Part shown: in pieces, positions 18,228-27,153 of the stretch
How the letters are laid out: each line of letters starts with the position of its first letter
Numbering within the stretch: position 1 is the first letter of the stretch
DNA from: Pyruvatibacter sp.
GTDB taxonomy: Bacteria; Pseudomonadota; Alphaproteobacteria; CGMCC-115125
NCBI RefSeq assembly: GCF_040219635.1
Contig: NZ_JAVJSC010000002.1
Coordinates: forward strand, 1 to 64,000
Direction of reading: 5' to 3'
DNA length: 64,000 bases
Program-made: the position numbers and the translations under genes
Notes under the pieces: generated by a model
What the model was told of the DNA's origin: nothing
Seen by the model: the letters and a program-made list of their open reading frames with translations, nothing else
Database searches by the model: none

Positions 18228-19598
18228 ATGAGTGAAGACGCCGTCACAGGCCCCATGGATGATCGCATCGCTGCGACCGATAGCGGTCGTGCGATTGTGC
18301 TGCATCCGTGGATCAAATCTGCGCCGCAAAGTGCTCAAGCCCGGTCAGGTGCGCGCGCGCCCGAAGACCGCTTGGAAGAGGCTGTGGGGCTGGCCGCCGC
18401 CATTCACCTCGATATTGCCCATTCAGCCGTTGTGCCGGTAGCCGGCCCCAAGCCGGGCACGCTGTTCGGGCAGGGCAAGGTTGAGGAAATCAAAGAGCTG
18501 GTGCAGCTTGAGGAGGCGGGCCTCGTCATTATTGATGGCGTTGTGACGCCCATTCAGCAGCGCAATCTGGAGCGCGCATGGAAAGCCAAGGTGCTGGACC
18601 GCACCGGGCTCATTCTGGAAATTTTCGGCGAACGCGCGGCCACCCGCGAAGGCACGTTGCAGGTGGAACTCGCGCACCTGATGTACCAGAAAAGCCGTCT
18701 GGTGCGATCATGGACCCACCTTGAGCGCCAGCGCGGCGGGCTTGGCTTTGTGGGTGGCCCCGGCGAAACCCAGATCGAAGCCGACCGACGCCACATTCAG
18801 GACCGCATCACCAAGCTGGAAAACCAGCTTGAACGTGTCACCCGTACCCGCGAGCTGCACCGCAAGACCCGCCGCCGGGTGCCATATCCCATAGTGGCGC
18901 TTGTCGGCTACACGAATGCCGGCAAATCGACGCTTTTCAACCGGCTCACCTCGTCCGGCGTGCTGGCCGAGGACATGCTGTTTGCGACGCTTGATCCCAC
19001 CATGCGCGCCCTTGATATGCCCGGCGGCCAGCGGGTCATCTTGTCAGACACGGTGGGGTTCATCTCCGACCTGCCTACATCGCTGGTGGCAGCCTTCCGC
19101 GCCACGCTGGAAGAGGTGCTGGAAGCAGACCTGATCTTACATGTGCGCGATATTTCGCACCCCGATACAGCCGCCCAGCGGCAGGATGTGCATGACGTGT
19201 TGCGCGAACTTGGCGTGGACCCGCAGAACACAACGCGCGTGGTTGAGGTCGCCAACAAGATTGACCTTATGGACGCGCAGGCGCGCGCCGTGCTTGACCT
19301 CACCGCGGCGCAAGACCCCAACCAGCTTGCCGTCTCCGCCATAACGGGGGAGGGGCTGGGCGCGCTCAGCGCTCTTGTTGAAGCGCGTGTCACGGCGCAC
19401 CTGACTGCTATCGAAATTGCGCTTGGCCCCCAGCATGCTGCAGCCCGTGCATGGTTGCACGAAAACTGCACCGTGTCCGGCGAGGATGCGGCCGACAGTG
19501 ACGGCATCATCCGTATACGGATCAAGGCGTCGTCCGCCGACATCGGCCGCATCGCCAAGCTTTACCCCGACTTGCTGCCCGAGGCTGTGGCGCTCTAG
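18228..19598 (+). CDS. hflX: GTPase HflX
   Basis: A 456-residue ribosome-associated GTPase that splits stalled ribosomes under stress. The N-terminal HflX domain has the GQGKVEEI and GQ/ERQRGGLGFVGGPGETQIE signatures, followed by a coiled-coil linker (about 185-215). The GTPase domain has G1 GYTNAGKS at 227-234, DTVGFISDLP as G3 and NKIDLMD as G4. The ATG at 18228 is my choice. A TTG at 18177 in the same frame would add 17 residues, and neither has a strong ribosome site. It follows hfq as in many proteobacteria. Confidence 0.95.
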   Translation: MSEDAVTGPMDDRIAATDSGRAIVLHPWIKSAPQSAQARSGARAPEDRLEEAVGLAAAIHLDIAHSAVVPVAGPKPGTLFGQGKVEEIKELVQLEEAGLVIIDGVVTPIQQRNLERAWKAKVLDRTGLILEIFGERAATREGTLQVELAHLMYQKSRLVRSWTHLERQRGGLGFVGGPGETQIEADRRHIQDRITKLENQLERVTRTRELHRKTRRRVPYPIVALVGYTNAGKSTLFNRLTSSGVLAEDMLFATLDPTMRALDMPGGQRVILSDTVGFISDLPTSLVAAFRATLEEVLEADLILHVRDISHPDTAAQRQDVHDVLRELGVDPQNTTRVVEVANKIDLMDAQARAVLDLTAAQDPNQLAVSAITGEGLGALSALVEARVTAHLTAIEIALGPQHAAARAWLHENCTVSGEDAADSDGIIRIRIKASSADIGRIAKLYPDLLPEAVAL

Positions 19599-19604
19599 CG
19601 GCGG

Positions 19605-20696
19605 CTAGTCAGTGGGCCCGCCGGTGCACCCACCCTCATCATTGGCGCAGGTCACGTTCGCCACATCCTTGCCCGCTGCCACGTCACGCACCCAGTCAAC
19701 CGCCCGTACACCCTCCGCTTCAAACGCATACATTTCGTCAAACCGCAGCAGCGTGTGGAATGTACCCGACGCCGTGAAGCTGCGGAACGTGCTGATGGTG
19801 GCTGTCAGGTCAGCAAGGTTGGCCTTGAGCAGCGGATACACCTCGCTGTCGGAGCCAAGCAGTGTCAGAAATTGCTTCTGCACACTGTCATAGGCGGTGT
19901 TGAACTGATGGAACTTTATCTGTGGAAACCGAACAGCGGTTGCCGCATAGAAATCATCAAAGCTCGAGGCGTCAGCGGATAGCACCTGCATGGATGGCCA
20001 GTCGGGCAGACCCGTATAGATGCCCAGATTTTCGCTCAGCTCCGGATTTGCCCCCACGCGATACCCGCCCCCGCCACCCGCAAACTGGATGACCTGAGCA
20101 TCAGGGTAGGCTTCCTGCACGATGCCCGCATAAACCGGCGATGAGACAGCACCCGCAGACCCGCCTGAAACAAACACCGTTTCCGGTGACGTCACATTGT
20201 CAAAAAGCCAGCCAAGCGCCGACATGGCATTGGCCTTGCCGCGATGAAAGATAGTCACCTCGCTGCCATCGGGCTTGGTGTAGGTCTTGTCGTTGGCGCC
20301 CATATGCACGTCGCCGGTGCAGTAGGAAACAAACACCTGCGTCCACGCGCTGAAAGGATTCTCCGGGTTGGCCTGGTCAAACGCACCACCGCGGGTGCGT
20401 GGGTCGTTGTGGGGAAGCTCTGCCAGCGGCACATAGGTTGTTGGCTCAACGCTGGCGTCGCAGTTCTGGCCGGACCAGCACGCGCCGCCGCCATTCAAAA
20501 ACACCATTACTTTTTCACGTGCACCCGGCTTCACATGAAACGTGTAGGGCGTTCCCATTGCACATTTTGTGTCGCCGCCGGGTGCAAGCGTGTTCCAGCC
20601 CTCAGACATATCCTCGATAGCTGTCAGCGGCTCAGCGTGTGCAGCACAGCCGATGACGAGCGCAGCAACAGCCGCCAGCAAAGTTGTTTTGAACAT
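19605..20696 (-). CDS. Secreted Notum/pectin-acetylesterase-like carboxylesterase
   Basis: A 363-residue predicted exported alpha/beta hydrolase. A signal peptide (residues 1-21, ending AAHA) precedes VMVFLNGGGACWSGQNC, the oxyanion region of the pectinacetylesterase (PAE) family. The nucleophile lies in VFVSGGSAGAVSSP (GGSAG). Cysteine pairs are expected in CWSGQNC and at the C-terminal tail (CANDEGGC). Bacterial members are described as poly-acyl or polysaccharide deacetylases or are uncharacterised, so the substrate is open. The start at 20696 has GGAGG 9 nt upstream, and the gene follows mazG by 22 nt. It is convergent with hflX, with 6 nt between the stop codons. Confidence 0.85.
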   Translation of the reverse strand: MFKTTLLAAVAALVIGCAAHAEPLTAIEDMSEGWNTLAPGGDTKCAMGTPYTFHVKPGAREKVMVFLNGGGACWSGQNCDASVEPTTYVPLAELPHNDPRTRGGAFDQANPENPFSAWTQVFVSYCTGDVHMGANDKTYTKPDGSEVTIFHRGKANAMSALGWLFDNVTSPETVFVSGGSAGAVSSPVYAGIVQEAYPDAQVIQFAGGGGGYRVGANPELSENLGIYTGLPDWPSMQVLSADASSFDDFYAATAVRFPQIKFHQFNTAYDSVQKQFLTLLGSDSEVYPLLKANLADLTATISTFRSFTASGTFHTLLRFDEMYAFEAEGVRAVDWVRDVAAGKDVANVTCANDEGGCTGGPTD

Positions 20697-20718
20697 GGGT
20701 TGTTCCTCCGTATGCGGT

Positions 20719-21540
20719 CTAACGCCGCTCTTCGTTCTTGGCTCTGGTCCACAGAGCATCCATCTCTTCCAGCGTTGACTGGTCCGGCGTGCGACCGTCC
20801 GCCGCCAGCCATGCCTCGATCTGGCCAAAGCGCCGCGCAAACTTTGCATTGGTGCCTGCCAGCGCTTGTTCAGGGTCAACATCCAGATGCCGCGCCAGAT
20901 TGGCATAGACGAACAGAATATCGCCCAGCTCATCCATCACGCGGGCGGCATCCGCGCCTTTGTCCACTTCGGCTTTAAGCTCGGCGGTTTCCTCGGCCAG
21001 CTTGTCGAGCACCTGCGCCGTCTGCGGCCAGTCGAAGCCGACCCGCGCTGCGCGCTTTTGCAACTTCACAGCACGCACAAGGGCGGGCAGGGCCTTGGGA
21101 ATGCCGTCCAGCGTCCCGGGTGTGCTGTCGCCGGACTTGGCCTCGCGCTCCTGCGCCTTGATGGCTTCCCAACTGTCTTTAACGGCACCGGGTGTATCAG
21201 CAGCGTCCTCACCGAACACATGCGGGTGCCTGCGTATCATCTTGGTGGAAATCGCCTCGACAACATCGCCAAACGCAAAGCTGCCTTCGTCTTCGGCAAT
21301 GCGTGCATGAAACACCACCTGCAGCAAAAGGTCGCCCAACTCATCCTTCAGATCATTGCGGTCGCCGCGCTCAATGGCGTCGGCCACCTCGTAGGCTTCT
21401 TCGAGTGTGTAAGGCGCTATGGTCTCAAACGTTTGTTCCAGATCCCATGGACAACCGCCATCCGGGTCACGCAACCGGGCCATGATGGCCAGCAGCGTCT
21501 CGATGCGGCGAGTGTCATCGGGAAGGTCTGACGGCATCAT
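20719..21540 (-). CDS. mazG: Nucleoside triphosphate pyrophosphohydrolase MazG
   Basis: A 273-residue house-cleaning NTP pyrophosphatase with two MazG repeats. The first contains CPWDLEQTFETIAPYTLEEAYE and DLKDELGDLLLQVVFHA, with the EExxE/ExxD metal ligands. The second is around LAEETAELKAE and VMDELGDILFVYANLARHL. The ATG directly follows the TAG of the transporter gene with no gap, suggesting coupled translation. Two adjacent ATG codons leave the exact start ambiguous by one residue. In many alphaproteobacteria mazG follows hfq-hflX on the same strand; here it is on the opposite strand. Confidence 0.95.
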   Translation of the reverse strand: MMPSDLPDDTRRIETLLAIMARLRDPDGGCPWDLEQTFETIAPYTLEEAYEVADAIERGDRNDLKDELGDLLLQVVFHARIAEDEGSFAFGDVVEAISTKMIRRHPHVFGEDAADTPGAVKDSWEAIKAQEREAKSGDSTPGTLDGIPKALPALVRAVKLQKRAARVGFDWPQTAQVLDKLAEETAELKAEVDKGADAARVMDELGDILFVYANLARHLDVDPEQALAGTNAKFARRFGQIEAWLAADGRTPDQSTLEEMDALWTRAKNEERR

Positions 21541-22947
21541 CTAGTCCGGTGTTCTGTCGTGAACGCCGGTGGCAACAGCACTCACCGCAGCGGCAGCATC
21601 TGCCGGGGTTTCGTGCGCATGATGCCGCTCGGCCAGCTTGTCACGCAGTTCCTGCTGGGCTTCCTTGGTCAGCGGATATCGCCACATGACAAAACCCGCG
21701 ATGGCCATGAAGATGGCGGGCAGGGTGACGTAGAGCGCCATGAGCTGGTTCAGCGTTTCAGGGCTGTTGGCCCCCGGTTCCGGCACGAAGCCAATCATAT
21801 CGAGCATGATGTAGGTGATGCCGACTGCCACCGCAAAGCCGATCTTGTTGGTCATGGTCAGCAGCGAATAGTACAGCCCGGTGCGCTGCTGGCCTGAGTC
21901 AATCAGGTCGCGGTCGCACACATCCGCCATTATGGCGCGCAGCAAAAACGAACCCGCCCCATAGGCCAGCCCATACAGCGTGTTGCCGAAGAACAGCCAC
22001 CAGAACTCCTCGCGCGGCATGAACGCCACCAGCGGCAGCGCCAGCGCACCGTAATACATGGCGATGGCCAGCGTCTTGTGCTTGCCCATGCGGTGCGCGA
22101 TGCGCAGCCAGATCGGTACACCTACAAAGCCAGCAACAAAATACACCAGCAACAACAGGCTGGCGGTTTCCGGCAGGCCCATCACGTAGGACGCAAAGAA
22201 GATATACAGCGAGCCGGTGATGCCCGGCGCGATGCCAACCATGAGGTCGGCAAGCAGCACCCGGCGCAACAGCGTGTTCTTGAGAATGAGGCGACCGGAC
22301 TCTTTCCAGTTGATGCTGGCCTGCGGCACGCTCTTGAACTCCGGCACCACCCACACCGCAAGGCCAATGGTGAGCGGCAGCAAAATGATGACGAACCAGC
22401 CCATGGCCGCCACACCGTCTGCAAGGCCGGTGCTCGCGCCGGTGGTCTGCAAAATTGCCGGCAGCGCCAGCACGGTGAATGACCCGAAGATAAGCGCAAA
22501 CTCGCGCCACCCCTGAATGGACGACCGCTCGTCATAATCTGTTGACAGTTCAGCGCCCCACGACATGTGCGAGATGGTGATGAGCGTCCAGCCGATATAC
22601 AGGATCACCATCCAGAACAGCAGATACACCCATGTCACGGGTGCCGAGGGCATGAACAGCATCCACGCCGACAACATCAGCAGCGGCGCGGAGATCACCA
22701 GCCAGTGGCGGCGACGGCCCCAGCGCGAATGAATGCGGTCGGAGAGGGTGCCAAGCACCGGGTCCGTGAACACATCCCAGAACCGCGCGATCATGAAAAT
22801 CGTACCGACGACGGACAATGACAGTCCCATATCATCCGCATAGAACGGCGGCAGATACACCACGATGGGTAATCCAAGCGCTGCAATGGGAATGGCGGGG
22901 AGGGCGAAGGAGCCAAGCTGCCACTTGGAGATACGGCCTTTGGCCAT
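21541..22947 (-). CDS. MFS transporter, GPH (glycoside-pentoside-hexuronide) type
   Basis: A roughly 468-residue membrane protein with about 12 hydrophobic segments. Family signatures are ARFWDVFTDPVLGTLSDR near residues 48-65, followed by SRWGRRRHWL, and GWREFALIFG. GPH carriers move sugars or sugar-like solutes with sodium or protons. Many GPH-like proteins in degraders have unknown cargo. The start is uncertain: ATG 22947 gives MAKGRISKW, and an ATG at 22959 adds four residues but has AAGG touching it. The gene leads mazG directly. No glycosidase or sugar kinase is nearby. Confidence 0.85.
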   Translation of the reverse strand: MAKGRISKWQLGSFALPAIPIAALGLPIVVYLPPFYADDMGLSLSVVGTIFMIARFWDVFTDPVLGTLSDRIHSRWGRRRHWLVISAPLLMLSAWMLFMPSAPVTWVYLLFWMVILYIGWTLITISHMSWGAELSTDYDERSSIQGWREFALIFGSFTVLALPAILQTTGASTGLADGVAAMGWFVIILLPLTIGLAVWVVPEFKSVPQASINWKESGRLILKNTLLRRVLLADLMVGIAPGITGSLYIFFASYVMGLPETASLLLLVYFVAGFVGVPIWLRIAHRMGKHKTLAIAMYYGALALPLVAFMPREEFWWLFFGNTLYGLAYGAGSFLLRAIMADVCDRDLIDSGQQRTGLYYSLLTMTNKIGFAVAVGITYIMLDMIGFVPEPGANSPETLNQLMALYVTLPAIFMAIAGFVMWRYPLTKEAQQELRDKLAERHHAHETPADAAAAVSAVATGVHDRTPD

Positions 22948-23064
22948 GAGCACTGTCATCCTTACGATTTGTCGTCGGCTGATTGCTGATCCGCGCGCGA
23001 GACTAGAGCGGCGGGCAGGGCGATACAATGTTGCGAACCGCCAAAAAATCAGGTTGGAAACACC

Positions 23065-23415
23065 CTAGAGATGCAGCCCGAACCGCGCCGCGACAAACAC
23101 CACCGCAGCATAGAGCATGACCGTCAGAGCAACGGACAATCCAAGCGCCGGCCAGAATGCATAGTCGGCGCGTAGCAGTGCCGGCATAACCAGAAACATC
23201 GGCAGCGACGGCAACACATAAAAGAACGTCGCCTGCATGTGGTCGGCAATGCGCGCTGTATCGGCGGTATCGTTCCAAAGCCAGATCACAGCCATGATCG
23301 AGATCAGCGGCAGCGATGCAATGAGCGCGGCAAAAGCCGGGCTGCGCTTGGCAGTTTCCGACACCACCAGAATGAGGATGCCTGAAACCAGAGCTTTGAT
23401 GAGGGCCTGAACCAT
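23065..23415 (-). CDS. DUF3147 family membrane protein
   Basis: A 116-residue hydrophobic protein with about four membrane segments: VQALIKALVSGILILVV, a second segment near FAALIASLPLISIMAVIW, a third near FFYVLPSLPMFLVMPALL and a fourth at the C-terminus. The IASLPLISIMAVIWLW core matches the DUF3147 family, whose function is unknown. It starts 4 nt after the SDR stop and is probably the last gene of that unit. Confidence 0.75.
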   Translation of the reverse strand: MVQALIKALVSGILILVVSETAKRSPAFAALIASLPLISIMAVIWLWNDTADTARIADHMQATFFYVLPSLPMFLVMPALLRADYAFWPALGLSVALTVMLYAAVVFVAARFGLHL

Positions 23416-23419
23416 ATGT

Positions 23420-24193
23420 TTAGTAGTGTGTCATGTAGCCGCCATCCACCGCCAGCGTATGGCCGGTGATGAAGCTGGCAGCGTCTGACGCGAGGAACAC
23501 GGCAGCCCCGCCAATTTCGTGCGGCTCGCCCCAGCGGCCCAGCGACGAGCGGTCACGCGGCATCTGCGTGATCTCCTCAACGTCCACCAGCGGTGCGTTG
23601 AACTCGGTGGCGAAAAAGCCGGGGCAAATGGCGTTGACCGTTATGTTGCTCGGTCCAAGCTCGGCAGCCAGCGCACGTGTGGCAGCAGCAAGGCCACCCT
23701 TGGCCATGCCGTACACCGGGTCGCCCTTGAGCGAGATATGCGCGCCGATGGATGTGACATTGATGATGCGGCCCGTGCCCGCGTCCACCATATGCCGCGC
23801 CACAAGGCGTGACAGTTCGAATGGCGCCACAAGGTCTGTGTGCAAAAGCTGCGTCACGGCTTCGGGCTCAAACGCAAACAGATCGCGCCGGTCTCGCGCG
23901 GCTGCATTGTTCACCAGAATATAGATGCGTCCGGTCTGCGTGACGAGTTCGGCGATGGCAGTTGCCGCCTGCGCTGCGTCTGACGCATCAAAGGTGAGGG
24001 CGGTGGCGGTGTGCCCTGCATCACAAATCTGCTGAGCCGCAGCGTTGGTTGTAGCCGCATCACGCCCGCCGACAAACACATGCGCGCCCGCTGCTGCCAG
24101 CGCCTTTGCCATTTCCAGCCCAAGGCCGCGCGCGGCTCCGGTGACGAGCGCAACTTTGCCAGTGAGATCAAACGGCCGTTGCGGTTGTGCCAT
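23420..24193 (-). CDS. SDR family oxidoreductase
   Basis: A 257-residue classical short-chain dehydrogenase/reductase. The cofactor motif is TGAARGLG (about residues 19-26) and NNAA follows the fourth strand. The catalytic serine is in INVTSIG and YGMAK holds the catalytic Tyr and Lys. ICPGFFATEF and the HTLAVDGGYMTHY C-terminus match the gluconate 5-dehydrogenase/FabG-like group. The GGRD after the second strand suggests NADP(H). The substrate is not predictable. Its start overlaps the MBL hydrolase stop (TGATG). Confidence 0.9.
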   Translation of the reverse strand: MAQPQRPFDLTGKVALVTGAARGLGLEMAKALAAAGAHVFVGGRDAATTNAAAQQICDAGHTATALTFDASDAAQAATAIAELVTQTGRIYILVNNAAARDRRDLFAFEPEAVTQLLHTDLVAPFELSRLVARHMVDAGTGRIINVTSIGAHISLKGDPVYGMAKGGLAAATRALAAELGPSNITVNAICPGFFATEFNAPLVDVEEITQMPRDRSSLGRWGEPHEIGGAAVFLASDAASFITGHTLAVDGGYMTHY

Positions 24194-24849
24194 CAGCCAA
24201 GCCCCAGCGCCTGATCTGACACATAGGGGTTGGTCTTGCGCTCATGCTCAAACGTTGAGAGCGGCCCGTGGCCCGGCACGAACCCGATTTCATCCCCAAG
24301 CACAAACAGCCGGTTGCGGATCGAGTCCACAAGCTGCTGCGGGTTGCCCCGCGGAAAATCCGTGCGGCCCACCGAGCCCTGAAAAATCACGTCCCCCACC
24401 AGCGCAATCCGCGAGGGCGCATGGTGAAACACGATGTGTCCCGGTGTATGGCCGGGGCAGTGGATGACGTCCAGCGTCAGCCCGCCCACCTGCACCGTGT
24501 CGCCCTGGTCCAGCCAGCGTGTTGGCTCGAACAGATCATATTGCGGCATGCCATAGCGCTCAGCCTGTTCAGGCAGTGTTTCCAGCAAAAACAGATCATC
24601 CCTGTGCGGACCTTCAATGGGCACATTGTAGGTGCGGGCCAGTTCGCCCGCTGCGCCCGCGTGGTCAAGGTGGCCGTGGGTCAGCAGCACTTTTTCAAGT
24701 GTGAAGCCCGCCTCCGCAATGGCGTCGGTGAGGCGGCCGATGTCGCCGCCGGGGTCGCAGATAGCGCCCATCATTGTCTCGTCGTCCCACAGGAGCGAAC
24801 AGTTTTGCTGAAGCGGTGTGACAGGCACGATGGCAATCTTGAGAGGCAT
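24193..24849 (-). CDS. Metallo-beta-lactamase fold hydrolase, glyoxalase II-like
   Basis: A 218-residue MBL-fold protein with THGHLDHAG (HxHxDH, near residue 57), HCPGHTPGHIVF and VGDVIFQGSVGRTDFP. These are the features of the YcbL/GloB-like small thioesterases that hydrolyse glutathione thioesters. NPQQLVDSI and FVPGHGPLSTFEHER complete the metal site. Substrate specificity cannot be read. It is co-directional and overlapping with the SDR gene and lies 32 nt after the second SDR. Confidence 0.9.
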   Translation of the reverse strand: MPLKIAIVPVTPLQQNCSLLWDDETMMGAICDPGGDIGRLTDAIAEAGFTLEKVLLTHGHLDHAGAAGELARTYNVPIEGPHRDDLFLLETLPEQAERYGMPQYDLFEPTRWLDQGDTVQVGGLTLDVIHCPGHTPGHIVFHHAPSRIALVGDVIFQGSVGRTDFPRGNPQQLVDSIRNRLFVLGDEIGFVPGHGPLSTFEHERKTNPYVSDQALGLG

Positions 24850-24881
24850 GAAAGTTTGTCCGGCAGATGTGTGTTGTGGTG

Positions 24882-25727
24882 TCAGCCCTTCATAAAGGCT
24901 TCAAACGCATCCGCAAAATCCGGGTGCCAGCGGGAGAGGGCGGGCCGGTTGTTGGTGAGGTCGCCAACGGTCCACTCAGCGCGCTTTTCGTCAGTCGGCC
25001 GGTCCACATCATTGTCGGGGCACAGAATGTAAAAGTCGCCGCGCGCCAGGCTGTCGAACATGAAGTCCGCCACCTGTTCAGACGTCCACGCACCCGGTGG
25101 CTTTTCGGGCAGAAACTGCCGGATCATGCCGGTGTAGGTAAAGCCGGGGATCAGCAGATGCGCTGTGATCCGGCAGCCATCGAGCGACCGAAGCTCGTGT
25201 GCCAGCGTTTCCGTAAAGGCTTTGACGCCTGCCTTCGAAACATTGTAGGCGCTGTTGCCCGGCGGCAGGGTGATGCCCTGTTTGGAGCCAGTGTTGATGA
25301 CAACGCCCGACGCGCCCGCCTCAATCATGCCCGGCACAAAAGCCTGCACGCCATTGATGATGCCGCCCAGATTGATGCCCAGAAGCTGACGCCACCCGTC
25401 GCCATTCTCCCACGGCTTGCCGGGGTTCATGCCCGCACCGGCATTGTTCATGAGAACCGACACCGGACCCAGCTCACTGATGATGTGGTCTGCGGCCGCC
25501 TTCATGGCTTCGGCATCGCTTACGTCGCAGGAGTGAGAGATGACTTTTCCACCGCCTGAGAGCGTTTCTGTGGCCGCAGCAAGCGCCTCTTCGTCGCGGT
25601 CAATCAACGCCACTTTGAGTCCCGCAGCGACAAGGCGTTGTGCGGTGGCGAGCCCAATGCCGTTAGCACCACCAGTGATGACGGCAGTCTGGCCGGATGT
25701 GAAAGCTCGAAGGTCAGGAAGAGGCAT
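24882..25727 (-). CDS. SDR family NAD(P)-dependent oxidoreductase
   Basis: A 281-residue classical short-chain dehydrogenase. TGGANGIG is the cofactor motif near residue 19, with IDRD after the second strand (NAD-type Asp). NNAGAG, INTGSKQG with the catalytic serine, and YNVSKAG with Tyr and Lys follow. The long C-terminal part (PGAWTSEQVADFMFDSLARGDFY) is not usual for FabG and resembles SDRs of degradation pathways. The start ATG at 25727 gives a normal N-terminus; an upstream open extension is not family-like. It is downstream of the PPOX gene by 46 nt. Confidence 0.88.
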   Translation of the reverse strand: MPLPDLRAFTSGQTAVITGGANGIGLATAQRLVAAGLKVALIDRDEEALAAATETLSGGGKVISHSCDVSDAEAMKAAADHIISELGPVSVLMNNAGAGMNPGKPWENGDGWRQLLGINLGGIINGVQAFVPGMIEAGASGVVINTGSKQGITLPPGNSAYNVSKAGVKAFTETLAHELRSLDGCRITAHLLIPGFTYTGMIRQFLPEKPPGAWTSEQVADFMFDSLARGDFYILCPDNDVDRPTDEKRAEWTVGDLTNNRPALSRWHPDFADAFEAFMKG

Positions 25728-25773
25728 GGGTATCTCGCAGGTAGATGAGGGGAATGTCGGGTGGGCGTGCCGT

Positions 25774-26406
25774 TTAGTAAAGGTTGTCCTTGGCGTCCTT
25801 GTCCAACGCCTGGTCGATAAGTTCAGCGTCGATATCAAGCGCCAGCTGGTCACGCATGATCTGGCCGAGGCTTGGAAAATCCTTGGGGTCTATGTGCGTT
25901 TCCTGATCCCAGATCGCCGCACGTTTCACGGCCTTGGGGCAGTGCAGATAGGCCTCCTTCACCTCCACGACCAGCACCGACAGAGGAGGGCGCCCGTTTG
26001 CCACAAACCGCGCCATCAACTCCGGCTCACGGCTGATAGTCGCCGTGCCGTTCACCCGCAACATCTCGCTGAGGCCCGGCAGAAAGAACAGCAATCCAAC
26101 AGCCGGGTTATGCACAACGTTGGTGAGTGAATCGAGCCGGTTGTTGCCGGGACGGTCCGGCATGGCCAGATGCGTTTTGTCGAGCACATGCACAAAGCCC
26201 GGCTCGCCACCGCGCGGCGACACATCGCCCAGACCATCCGTCCGTGAGGTGCCGATTACGCAAAACGGCGACAACTCGATGAACCGCGCGCAATGGGCAT
26301 CAATGTGTCTGATGTCCTTGGACACAGCAACGTCATGGGGCTTCAAATAGGTCTCGCGCAGATGATTTTCAGTGGTGGGTTTGGTGGCGGGTGCAGCATC
26401 ACTCAT
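25774..26406 (-). CDS. PPOX-class FMN-binding split-barrel protein (MSMEG_1061-like)
   Basis: A 210-residue pyridoxamine-phosphate-oxidase-like protein. IELSPFCVIGTSRTDGLGDVSPRG and LAMPDRPGNNRLDSLTNVV are the hallmarks of the MSMEG_1061 subgroup. IGLLFFLPG-like and RVNGTATI strands follow. Such proteins bind FMN or F420 and reduce small molecules; the substrate is unknown. I chose the ATG at 26406, preceded by GGAG at 26414-26417. It is the first gene of a minus-strand run and is divergent from the DUF1330 gene across a palindromic AT-rich region. Confidence 0.85.
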   Translation of the reverse strand: MSDAAPATKPTTENHLRETYLKPHDVAVSKDIRHIDAHCARFIELSPFCVIGTSRTDGLGDVSPRGGEPGFVHVLDKTHLAMPDRPGNNRLDSLTNVVHNPAVGLLFFLPGLSEMLRVNGTATISREPELMARFVANGRPPLSVLVVEVKEAYLHCPKAVKRAAIWDQETHIDPKDFPSLGQIMRDQLALDIDAELIDQALDKDAKDNLY

Positions 26407-26434
26407 CGGGCTCTCCGGCAATATCAATTTAGCG

Positions 26435-26450
26435 CATAATATATATTATG
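26435..26450. promoter_or_regulatory. 16-bp perfect palindrome between divergent genes
   Basis: CATAATATATATTATG is self-complementary across all 16 bases and sits in an AT-rich island (26421-26463) inside otherwise GC-rich DNA. It lies between the divergent PPOX (start 26406) and DUF1330 (start 26536) genes. A similar run, ATATATAT, follows at 26455-26462. This looks like an operator or promoter core serving both directions. No candidate regulator gene is adjacent. Confidence 0.5.
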
Positions 26451-26535
26451 GAAAATATATATCTGGTGTTCCAGTGGGCGGAGTGCCTATAGTCAGCGCA
26501 GAAAAACAAATGCAATCTGACGGAAAGCGCACCCC

Positions 26536-26880
26536 ATGACCGTTTATGTCTCCGGCCACATCACCATACATGACCGCGCAGAATACGCAGCCTATGAGGC
26601 TGGTTTCATGGAGGTGTTTGAGACATTCGGCGGCACGTTGCTGAGTGTTGACGAAGCCCCCACGGTGCTCGAAGGCAACTGGGAAGCCACCCGCTTTGTG
26701 CTCATCAGCTTCCCCAGCCACGATGCGGTCATGGCGTGGTATAACTCCGACGGCTACCAGGCGATCGTCAAACACCGGCACGCAGCCAGCGTGATGAATG
26801 CCGTGATTTCAACCGGGCTGGATGAGTTAGCCCCGCCACCGCCACCGCTCCCGGCCCCTGGCACTACCGCCGCATCGTAA
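26536..26880 (+). CDS. DUF1330 domain protein
   Basis: A 114-residue dimeric alpha/beta-barrel (ferredoxin-like) protein. It shows the DUF1330 pattern: YVSGHITIHDRAEYAAYE, GGTLLSVDEAPTVLEGNW, FVLISFPSHDAVMAWYNSD and YQAIVKHRHAASV. Its tail is proline-rich (ELAPPPPPLPAPG). The function of the family is not established; members are often associated with stress or small-molecule catabolism. GGAAAG lies 10 nt before the ATG. It is 16 nt upstream of the CDGSH gene, so probably co-transcribed. Confidence 0.88.
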   Translation: MTVYVSGHITIHDRAEYAAYEAGFMEVFETFGGTLLSVDEAPTVLEGNWEATRFVLISFPSHDAVMAWYNSDGYQAIVKHRHAASVMNAVISTGLDELAPPPPPLPAPGTTAAS

Positions 26881-26896
26881 ACCTGAGGAAAACCAT

Positions 26897-27136
26897 ATGT
26901 CCGAGCCCGTTATCGCCGCAAAAGCACCCGCCAAGGTTGATGTCCAAGCCGGTAAAACCTACTGGTGGTGCCGCTGTGGACGCTCAAAGGCGCAGCCGTT
27001 TTGCGATGGCAGCCATAAAGGCACGGGTTTTGAGCCGATGGAATACAAAGCCGAGGAGGACCGGCAGGTCTATTTCTGCCAGTGCAAACACACCGCAAAC
27101 GCGCCGCTGTGCGACGGTAAGCACAACGGTCTGTAA
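26897..27136 (+). CDS. Twin CDGSH iron-sulfur domain protein
   Basis: A 79-residue protein made almost entirely of two CDGSH modules. The first has C25, C27, C36 and H40 (CRCGRSKAQPFCDGSH). The second has C61, C63, C72 and H76 (CQCKHTANAPLCDGKH). Each set fits a 3Cys-1His [2Fe-2S] cluster. There is no membrane anchor or signal. Such small soluble proteins probably transfer electrons or clusters. AGGAAAA precedes the ATG. Co-transcription with the DUF1330 gene is likely. Confidence 0.93.
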   Translation: MSEPVIAAKAPAKVDVQAGKTYWWCRCGRSKAQPFCDGSHKGTGFEPMEYKAEEDRQVYFCQCKHTANAPLCDGKHNGL

Positions 27137-27153
27137 AGTGCTGAAATGACGGC

